Positions 54,932 through 64,000 of a DNA stretch of 64,000 bases are shown here, in pieces; the stretch's first letter is position 1, and every line of letters begins with the position of its first letter. A program made the position numbers and the translations under genes. The stretch lies in assembly GCA_963970005.1 (NCBI GenBank), contig CAXAMN010021361.1:3535533-3599532 (forward strand). The letters run 5' to 3'. This DNA is from Durusdinium trenchii. Taxonomy: Eukaryota; Sar; Dinophyceae; Suessiales; Symbiodiniaceae. Below the pieces are notes generated by a model. The model made no database searches and was not told the origin of the DNA. It saw only the letters and a list, made by a program, of their open reading frames with translations.

Positions 54932-57900
54932 CTGAAAGCGCCAAGCGCCGAGCGCTGAGACACCAAGAGATTCCCAAGCAACCAGCCAAGCTGCAGGTCC
55001 TCTTGTACCTCTGTCATCCTCTGTCTGAGAGGTTTTCAACAACGACTTAGTGACTTAGTATTCACTTTGCTGCGAAAACGCTTGGATGTCAGGTCGCCAG
55101 CCAAATCACATGACTTTGTCGGGAAATAGGGATGAACAGTCCATGCACCTTTCTATTTCGTTCACCAGAGTGAGTACCTCAGCCAGTGCCGCACTAGTCC
55201 CTCCCACGTCCAGGCAAATGAAGCTGGTAGCCTAGCAATCCTTCTCCCTAGTCAGTGACTGTGTTTGATCCACCATGTCGCAGGTTTCCAGCTTTGAAAC
55301 AAGCACCTTTCCAAAGTGGATCCGATGTCAACATCCAATGAAGAGAATCTGAAGAGCCATCCTCACGTATAGAGAGGATAAACCACCATCCAAAGAAATC
55401 CACAAGGAATGACGGTTTTTGAATATGTTTGGACATGTTGCACTGTTGCATTGCATTGCTCTCCGGACTGGCGCTCGCTGCTCATGCAAGCGCTATGCAC
55501 CATCATAAACCCTGCGACGAATCACTCCGTTGCGCCCCCTGGGAGTTAGGGAGTTTCAGGTGCAGTTGTCCTGCGGCCCAGACACCGGGATTTGCTTCGA
55601 GGTCTTCCAGCGGTTCACCTTGGGTTTTCCCTTCACAAAGGACCTGAGCAGCTCAAAAGATGTCCAAGTTGGTGGTGTCACAGTTCCGTCCCAAGGGATT
55701 CCGATCCAAGACACCATTGAAAGGTCTTGTTAACATCACCAACGGCACAAAGACCAAACATGTGACTGGTCACATGTGACTGGTCATTTTTGAGCGCGGC
55801 TTGGCTCGGTGAGCCAACTACCAGCACCCTTCGACATACATGGCACCAACCTCAAGCTATAAGCTACAATCGAATTATATTAATATAATCTGTGTCCGTT
55901 ACTTACCTCCCTTCTTCATGGAAATTGAGTCCGAAGCATCGATTCCGAAGATCTCAGATTCTACAGTTCTACATGTCCTTTTGTACTTTCTGCCTACGCT
56001 TTGGAGCCACATTAGTCAAACTGTCCAAACAGGTTTGTGGCAACCTATCAACTCCCTCCCACAAGAATCCTGGGACTGTGCTGTGCTTTTGGTCCGTCAA
56101 ATAACTGTGACACTGCGCGAGCTGAAAACCAGCGAATCTGCACAATTTTAATGATCGGCCAGCGAAGAATGTCTGTTGCCTCTGCCAAGGCTAATGCTCT
56201 CGCCGCATTTGCGGCCGGCGTGCCGTCGGCGGGCCTCTGCAAGCCCTATAAGATCCTATAAGTCTAAAACGACTGCAGGAACAGGGAAGTCTCGCATGGC
56301 AAGTGGCTGGAGTACAGTACTCTGTAAAGTCCAAAATCTGAGGGAGTGGATCGCTCCACGTATTTATTCCCAAATCTGAGTTGTTTTGAGGCACAAGCAA
56401 ATGCGCCAATTGAAGCTATGATGAATGGTGATGGCAGAGTTTCCGTATTTTAGGGCTCCCAACGACGGAGAAGCCAGTTCACATCTTTGTTGGTTGGGAG
56501 TCTATCTCTTCCAAGTTGGTTGGAGTAGAGTAGACCACATGAAGGAACGGCACGGTTAAAAACCAAGCTCCTGCTTTTAGCGAGGTTTTATCACTGATTG
56601 AGGTTCTTTGCCTCTTTCGGTCTGTGAGGAGGCCTGTGTGGCCAAGGATCATGAATCTTGTTGCTGAGAAATGATCGGTTGTTCTCCGGGTTTGGATCTT
56701 GAGCAAAGAAACAACAAACACACATAATGAAAATTGCATAAAGACATGTTCTTTATTGGCAAAGGCTGTAAGGCAACCAAACGGGCTTTTCAATTAGCAG
56801 GATGGTGTAAGCCAGGATGGTCTGCGAACAAAACATCTGGATGGACGGTGCGACCTTCAAGAGTCTTCTTGTACCCCTGGCCAGTTCTCTTGCCACAGGA
56901 GCCTTCTATGCAGCACACCCAGCTTTGCGCAGGAACTGGGCCAAAGCTGGTGCAAATTCAGGCGTTCGTCCAAATCCAGAGAGGCTGAACATAAAACGAC
57001 CATGGCTGAACATTCCCCAGCTAGGTTGCATACGTACACAAACCGTGATTAAGAGGGAGAAATAAGGAACCATGACACTGATGTATAGCTTATCGAACGA
57101 ACCTTTTCTTTCGACATTGCTGTTGTGAACGACCTGTGCTGTGGAAATCTCCCATCTGAAAGGTGGAAGGCTTGGGTGCTTTTGTATGAAATTGACACTC
57201 ATATACTACTCAACATTTGTAGCTATCATCTTGGTACCTGTCTGGAAAATTCACGCTTCCAAGATCCTAGCACAGGCCAGGATGGAAAACAACACGGCAC
57301 ATGAACATGGCCAACATTGTCAGTTTTTCCCGCAGGCAGAGATCCCGAGTCCGCAAAAATTACCGAGTCCATGCGCTTTCTCATCATTCTCTTTTTGGCT
57401 TAAGCCTTAAGCGAGTCACTACTTCGGAGAAATGAGAGAAACCTATCCTGCCTGCCTTTATCAGTAATTACACTGGAACTCCGGTTGGGGTGAAACCGTT
57501 TGTCTGATCGCATTTGGCTGTTCGGTCCAAAAACCATTCTATTTTGCTGGAATGCTCTCCTTTAAGAACAAACGATAATCAAGTCCTAAACCAGTTCACA
57601 AAACTTCCAGGTTTGCCTCACAAAGCTTGGAATGACTGTGGTGGTCCCATGACTTCCAAAAAAAGAAGGAACTTGCTATCAACACGGTTTGAAACCAATC
57701 ATTTCCGACTCATCAAGATGGACATGAAGGTTTCATGAAATGGGACAACGCCTCTTTGCAAAGGATAGTGTCGTTTCCTAAGGGATCCCCAAAAGTTGTG
57801 TTTTTCTTTTTTTTCTTTCATGTGACATGGTCAGAACTTCCTTTTCAGCAATGCACTTTTCATCATAGAGAATATGGTGAAAGTCGAGTGCAAAACTGGA

Positions 57901-58587
57901 ACTATCAAAGTCGCTGCCGCTGACTGATCGGTTTACGTAGAACCCCTTCATCTTTCCTTCACCTACCAAGAGTGTACCAGAAAAATATACCACCAAATAT
58001 CACGAGTGCTTTTTCTTTTGTTTCCCAGGGTGTATTCTTCTTTTTCATGTTATCTTCTTATTCTGATAATCTGCACAAAGGCTTCATGAGACAAACTCCG
58101 ACTTTTCCCTGGACTGCAGCGAACCCCTCTGACTCGCCCTGGTCAAGGCGATGGGTTGGCGCTGGGTCGAGGTGATTCGCGAGGGACTCGGTGGAGAAGA
58201 ATCCGTGTGGTCGACTCGAAAGTGGACGCCAAAGGAGCAACAAATGGATCAAGTGATCCAAGTGGCCATGGACTGGGTCATGTTGACGGGTTTCAATCAA
58301 ACATAATCAAACCCTCCATACATCTCTGAAGTATGGAGGAACCATTTTGCTGGCTTTTCTGAGCACAGAAGTTGAAACGTGTTTCACGCACGGAAGACGT
58401 TTCGGTGAAAAGGTCCAGTGATCCAACCCCATCTGTTTCGGCAAAGCGGTGGAGTTGCCGAGGGCGAGCGTTGATATATTGGTGTTGTGATGTGTTCCAA
58501 ATCATACAGTTGATTTGCCGGCCAGCGTTGTCCGCCGACCCCGGCCGACGCAAGGGGGAGCGCGCCAGGGAATAATGATAGATCCGC
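54932..58587. other. No gene recognised
   Basis: Searched for further Tag exons and found none. A plus-strand peptide at 56845-57000 (FKSLLVPLASSLATGAFYAA, LRRNWAKAGANSG) is mildly protein-like. A T-run and purine/pyrimidine tracts occur at about 57798-57820. CTTTTTGGCTTAAG at 57391 is one base off a spliced-leader 3' end but has no context. Confidence 0.4.
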
Positions 58588-58942
58588 CAGAACTCAATGG
58601 GTTAAAGCCGTGGCGGAGGGGTGGTTTCAGATGCTTTTGGGAGGCTGGAAAGCTTTTGGCAGGCTGTTGGTGGAAGCTTTTTGGGAGGCTGGTTAGTGGT
58701 GGAAAATGCTAGCAAATTGTCTTTTTTCTAGGGATCCAGAGCGTCCGTTTGACATCGAACGTCCGAGGAATTGGGGCTCGTTTGGAGCAGAACTCAATGG
58801 GTTAAAGCTGTGGCGAAGGGGTGGTTTCAGATGCTTTTGGGAGGCTGGAAAGCTTTTGGCGGGCTGTTGGTGGAAGCTTCTTGGGAGGCTGGTTAGTGGT
58901 GGAAAATGCTAGTAAATTGTCTTTTTTCTAGGGATCCAGAGC
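58588..58942. repeat. 155-bp direct duplication, offset 200 bp
   Basis: 58588-58742 is repeated at 58788-58942 with five differences or so. The 45-bp spacer contains GCGTCCGTTTGACATCGAACG, itself a short inverted sequence. Both copies can be read on the plus strand as NGLKxWRRGGFRCFWEAGK, but there is no sign of selection. Confidence 0.9.
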
Positions 58943-59915
58943 TGGCGGCCAAGCTGGCGTCTATGCCACTCGCCACCACAGCCGGCCATGCAGATCGATG
59001 TTGGTCTTCAACGCAGGAATGTTTTAACTGATCCTGCTAAATCCTCACTAGACCATGTCATGTCATATTATCTGTCGTATTATTAACCATATTGTCTGAT
59101 TCGATTTTTGCATTGGAGATGATGAAATCGACCGAAACATGTTGTTTGCAAGGAAGATGTTCTAAGTGGAGTGATGTAGGCTCCTGTCGGTCTTCTGTCG
59201 GCCATCTTTACAGAGTTGCTAGTGACTTGTTTCAGTCGGTCTTCTGTGGAAAAGGAGAGTAAACTGAGTCGACTCACAATCCAGAGAGCAGGCAATGAAA
59301 CGCTCCGCACGGGCACCGACCTCGACACCGGAAAGAAACGACGGTTCCAGAAGAGCAACCTTTAAAAGGACGACTGAAACCCCTGTTCGAAAAACCCTCG
59401 CAATGCCAACCAGTCGAGGAAAAGCCGGATATCAAATGTTGATTTTAAATTTATCCATAAAATATCCCTGGTTCACCCCAAACGAACCAAATTGTCGGGT
59501 CACCCTGTTACCCTGTTCGTCTTCCCTGATCTAGTCAGCTTCATGCGGCGCTTCCGGATGGTTTGGAGCCGTGAGTTTTCCTTTTCGGCGCTCGGAGGCC
59601 CCAGTTCTCTGCCCATCGTGCCCAAATCTCATGTATAGAGCCTCGAAAAGGGAACCCCGCACTGGGGGTTCATCCTTAGAAGCTTGGAAGCACTGGGGGT
59701 TCACTCGCGGCAGCCCTTAAATAAAAATTGTCCACTGGTGTTGATTGCGAGATGAGTCAAATAGGACATGGAGACGAGGAGGGTCTTGGTGTCACATGTT
59801 ATATTATATTATGTTATAAGTTATACTTCATAATACACATACAGGTGATTCATTGACTTTGCGTGTTGTCCTAGTAGTAATTCTTTCCAGAATCCAGTGC
59901 TTTCAGTTGCTGTCT
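58943..59915. other. No gene recognised
   Basis: A plus-strand frame at 59295-59534 starts with a basic peptide but ends without a domain. The sequence is otherwise featureless up to the minisatellite. Confidence 0.4.
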
Positions 59916-60752
59916 AGGGGGGGCTCCTGGCCTTACTACTAGGAGTAAGGACGCTACTAGGTGCTCGTGGCATCGCTACTAAAGAAGCTACTCGCCAGGG
60001 GCTCCTGGCCGTATTAGGAGCAAGGACGCTACTAGGGGCTCCTGGCATCGCTACTAGTAACAAGAACCTACTAGGGGCTTACTACTAGGAGCAAGGACGC
60101 TACTAGGGGCTCCTGCCATCGCTACTAGTAACAAGAAGCTACTAGGGGCTTACTACTAGGAGCAAGGACGCTGACGAAGCTACTAGGGGCGGGCTCCTGG
60201 CATCGCTACTAGTAACAAAAAGCTATTAGGGGCTCCTGGCCTTACTACTAGGAGCAAGGACGCTACTAGGGCTCCTGGCCTTACTACTAGGCGCAAGGAC
60301 TCTCATTGGCGCTCCCAGCATCGCTACTAGCAACAAGAAGCTACTGGGGCTCCTGGCCTTACTACTAGGAGCAAGGACACTACTAGGGGCTCCTGGCATC
60401 GCTACTAGTAACAAGAAGCTACTAAGGGTTCCTGCCTTACTACGAGGAGCAAGGACGCTACTAGGGGCTCCTGGCCTTACGACTAGGAGCACGGACGCTA
60501 CTACGGGCTCCTGGCATCGCTACTAGCAACAAGAAGCTACTGGGGGCTCCTGGCCTTACTACTAGGAGCAAGGACACTACCAGGGCTCGTGGCATGGCTA
60601 CTATAGTAAAAAGAAGCCACTAGGGCCACTAGGGCCTCCTGGCCTTACTACTAGGAGCAAAGACACTACTATAGGGGCTCCTGGCATCTCTACTAGTAAC
60701 AAGAAGCTACTAGGGGCTCCTGGCCTTACTACTAGGAGCAGGGACGCTACTA
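59916..60752. repeat. Compound minisatellite with two alternating half-units
   Basis: About eleven copies of a roughly 77-base higher-order unit made of two related halves that begin GGGGCTCCTGGC. One continues CTTACTACTAGGAGCAAGG and ACGCTACTA; the other continues ATCGCTACTAGTAACAAG and AAGCTACTA. Truncated halves occur at the ends. Minus-strand frames through it (60226-60492, 60601-60828) are repeat-encoded Ala/Pro/Ser peptides, not genes. Confidence 0.92.
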
Positions 60753-63700
60753 TGTTTACAAGCGAATTCCGGTTGCTCCTCTCGGTCTCGGGTAAACTCT
60801 CCACAGGACTCACATGCTCAGGGACCACTGCCCGGGCCTAAACGAAATCAAAAACCACGGGGGGGAGCTCTCCTCCGTGGTCAAGTCTGCAACAGGCATC
60901 TCGTCACAGTCCAGGTCTTCTACAACATGATGAATTGTCATTTTCATGAGGACCTTCTGTGAAACTATCAATCTATCACCACATGGGTCCATATTGGCAT
61001 ATATAGCGGCATATATATATATAATCCCTGGGAGTCAAAAACTATAAAAAGAATTGTCTTTAGGATTCTTTAGGTGACCCAACAAGGAGTTCCTTTACTT
61101 CGGTGGTGCAACATATAGTGGACTTCTAGGGTAATGATATACGATATTATACGATTATATAATCCAAAAAAACATCCCACGGGTCGCCTCTTGCAGATTT
61201 CTCTCGCGGGTCGCTTCCAATCTCCCTGCGATGTTTTCACGGATCGCAGTCCGATCCTGGAATCGATCGAGCAGCCTGGCACGATCAAAGCCAAACGTTG
61301 GACATCCCCAAAATTTCAGTTTGACCTCGTTTGACTGGAGGACCGGGTTTATTTACTGGATCATTGAATGTGTAGGGCATGTTTGCTGGCATATTTGCCT
61401 ACATTCGGGTGGTTGAAAAGGGGTCACATGTAGGCACATATATACTGTTGATGAATTAAAGGCCTGCACCACTGACCGCGCATATATATATATATATACT
61501 TTGCTGCCCTTGATCTCCCTCGTTAACGGGGCCACCACAGTGACAACATCAATACACGTTGAAGGTCCAGTCCACCTGCACCGCCTCCTCAAAGGCGTCG
61601 CGCCAACATTGGGGTGCAGGGGGTTTCTGGGGTTGCGACCCGTGCCCAGGTCAAGTGGTGAGGTGGTGCAGGATTTCGTCCAACAGTATGTCATTCATGG
61701 AGTCTCCGGGTTTGGGGAAAAATCAGATCTCGGGGTCAAATCCACAAAATCCAAAAGGACATTCAATCACTGGTTCTTCAACTTTTTGATCCCATGGTGT
61801 ACTCAGTGACTCCAAAGTTCGGTTCTAATTTGAAGAAGCTGGTCGCTGACTCTGGCTGTTGACTGAAACTCTGCCGGGCTGCTCAATCAAAGACTAGAAG
61901 AGTCTAGACTCGGCGATCACTTTCCAACAAATCATCTAGAGATCAAAAGAGCTAGTCCCAAGCGCCAAACAGCAAATGTCAGTCCCCTGTACACAAGAAA
62001 GGTAAGCATATCACAATTCTCGGTCACACGCCTGAAAATTGCGTCCAGCAAAAGACGTCAACACCAACCATGCCGAAGGTCTCGCAGTGGACCGCTTGCC
62101 CGTCACGCTTTCGTGTGTCGCCCATGCTTTCCTTGCCGAGCAAAAAATTGGGCTTCTTTAGTTAAGTACACTTCTGACAAAACAAAACCATCACTGGGAA
62201 AAGCCATCACAAAAGCCAACACGTTTCGGTGAAAAACCTCTCGCTTCCGCACCCCAAACCGCCCAAACCCTAATCCGAGACGCGCTTCGAATGCACGCGG
62301 CCCGACACCGGTCGCTCGGATGGAACTTGGCGTTCATTGCGCGCCTGGCGGCCGGTGGAGAAAAGCGTGGAATTGACCGGTCGATCGAGCATTCACAAAC
62401 GCTCCGTGTTTTCACATACTTGCCTACATTTGGGGATGGTTGAAAAGGGCCCAGAATTAAACTAGATAGGAAAAGCAGAACAACATATACAAAAGTATAC
62501 AAAATGAATCGAAATGACACATTCAGTCAGTACAATGACGATTTTTGTCGCCTCTCCGATTCAGCTATTTTTGCTTTGGTGGCTCAACACAGAAAGCTCC
62601 AAACGACGGTCGATCCACCGCAGGTTGCGTTGGCTGCTTCGAAGGGAGGAAGTCTCATTGACTGACGTCAATCTTGGCACCCATTTCTGAGAGGGAAAAA
62701 CACAGTAACTTTGTGGCTCCAAAGTACGAGTGGTGTGTGGCAAGTGTAACGTTTCGGAAGACTGTTGTTTAGAGATCCATATGTAAAATACTGTTTATAT
62801 ATAATATTGTATATATATATATAGTCAAGGACAGGTAGTAGGCAGGAACTGAACCTAGGAAAACATTAAGCAGTTAATTTCACCGGGCGGTAAATTTAAA
62901 AACCCCCTCACCTCAAATCCTCTGCTTACTAGAGCTCCTCACTCAACAGGTATATATTTGTTTGCTTCATTTTTGCTACACTGCAAAGTATCAGACGTGA
63001 GTCCAACGGCAAAATAAAATGTGTCCTCAAATCATTTGATTCCGACGTCATAGTCTTGTCCCATTTCTTTGTATGTATATATATATCGATAAAGGCTTTC
63101 ACAAGATAGCACCCAACATGTTTGATAGACACACATTTTCTGCTTACTACCCCTTGAGCCTGGCTGACCAAATCTAGGCTTACATATAGGTCCGCTCAAA
63201 AATCCCCAAAAAACAGACTCGAGCAGCTGTGGTAAGTAGGATTTTTTCTGCCTACTGGACGTCCATTATATTAGTGCAATCATTACATATCTAGCAAATG
63301 GCTAGAAGTCACAAATCGTTTGAAGGATCTGTTCGCTGAACCTGTGACTGGACTTCTTGATCTTCATGAAAACCCGGTCTTCCGCGATCGTCCGCACCGT
63401 CCCTCCTACTGGGACTGGACAACGCCCGGGAGGACACTCCTGGTAGGCGAAGAGAATGAAGGACACGAAATGCATGTGTTTCACACTTGTGGGAAAGGCA
63501 ACACACTATCAATATTATTCAATATACCCTTGCAACACAACTGATGGGACCCACATGTGTGTTTTAAGATGTAGACTCTATAGACCTAATATTAAATTTG
63601 GAGTGGTCGAAAAGGGTTGAACAATACATAAGAATACTGTAACCTACATATTTTATCTTCCATGTATGGAGTGCTTGGGAAAGTCTTGGGTGTGTAGTAT

Positions 63701-64000
63701 GTAGATTCCCTTCCGACATGAATCCAATCGCAGGGATCCCCCTCCGAATGCCGGGTCACGTGACGAACCAATTCTCTTCCTCAAAAGAAATATCTTCAAA
63801 AGAGATTCCTTCAGAATCAAGGCCCCCCTCATGTGGTGTGTCGTGTCGACGACCGGTCTGTTGGAGTGAGTGTCTTGTGACTGAGTACGTTGGAGTCGAG
63901 ACTCACAAGGCGGGGAACAAAAAAAACACATTCCACAAGCTGGACCTCCGTAAGGTGAAAACCTCTCCATTGAACTGCTCCATCGCAATGTCACTCTCCA
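60753..64000. other. No gene recognised; AT microsatellites and a dispersed short repeat
   Basis: AT-repeats lie at about 61010-61022, 61480-61498, 62810-62822 and 63075-63086. A roughly 30-base word, TTGCCTACATTxGGG followed by TGGTTGAAAAGGG, occurs at about 61399-61424 and 62421-62448, with a weaker relative near 63597. 61600-61680 shares words with 53740-53830. A minus-strand peptide near 63302-63400 (EDRVFMKIKKSSHRFSEQIL) could be a small exon but is unsupported. Confidence 0.4.

Noticed and set aside
54434-55042. 202-codon minus-strand frame as a complete gene
   Set aside because: Only the 24-codon island at 54860-54931 resembles a known family; the flanking residues look like intron read-through.
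57385-57400. Relict spliced leader (CTTTTTGGCTTAAG)
   Set aside because: One mismatch in the conserved CTCAAG end, no AG acceptor or coding sequence after it; likely chance.
60226-60828. Minus-strand frames with Ala/Pro/Ser repeats
   Set aside because: Translation of the compound minisatellite, not a gene.

Overview
The window looks like nuclear DNA of a dinoflagellate, probably of the Symbiodiniaceae/Suessiales type. The reasons are a copia-class retroelement with the domain style I associate with dinoflagellates (coiled-coil Gag, paired CCCH fingers, a Cys-rich RT/RNase H connection), a match to the 3' end of the dinoflagellate spliced leader inside its LTR, large amounts of minisatellite, and almost no recognisable host exons. 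I see no rRNA, tRNA, CRISPR array or bacterial operon. The organism assignment is inference.

Layout. 1-1.0 kb: a decayed plus-strand gene. 1.0-2.9 kb: no gene, but a diverged copy of a structured RNA at 2777-2866. 2946-16278: a 13.3-kb minus-strand Penelope-like element between 389-bp direct repeats (99.5% identical). It carries a GIY-YIG/CxC/reverse-transcriptase coding region broken by frame changes, and upstream of that a series of Pro/His/Thr-rich ORFs, one with a Myb/SANT domain and several that look like tandem paralogues. 16.3-27.4 kb: minisatellites, a frameshifted intronless pseudogene, weak exon candidates and a short-repeat cluster. 27372-46692: a 19,321-bp minus-strand Ty1/copia element with 175-bp LTRs differing at one base and a 5-bp target duplication. 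46.7-64 kb: mostly non-coding, with one exon-like match to 3-methyladenine DNA glycosylase I, a 155-bp duplication and a compound minisatellite.

The copia element encodes Gag, protease, integrase, RT and RNase H, then continues in the same frame for about 3,480 more residues. That tail holds a Tpt1/KptA-type RNA 2'-phosphotransferase domain with its Arg-His/Arg/Arg residues, a region resembling a divergent cytosine-methyltransferase-like fold, a second zinc knuckle and two CxxC zinc ribbons. The sequence next to the 5' LTR is complementary to a tRNA anticodon arm rather than a tRNA 3' end, so a half-tRNA primer is likely.

The terminal repeats of the Penelope-like element contain a pseudoknotted RNA whose helices are kept by compensatory changes in the diverged copy at 2777-2866. 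These two features, the retroelement-encoded RNA-repair-type domain and the covarying pseudoknot, are the best candidates for undescribed biology here. Several coding regions are interrupted by single-base frame changes. These may be real decay, recoding or assembly indels, and the sequence alone cannot tell which.
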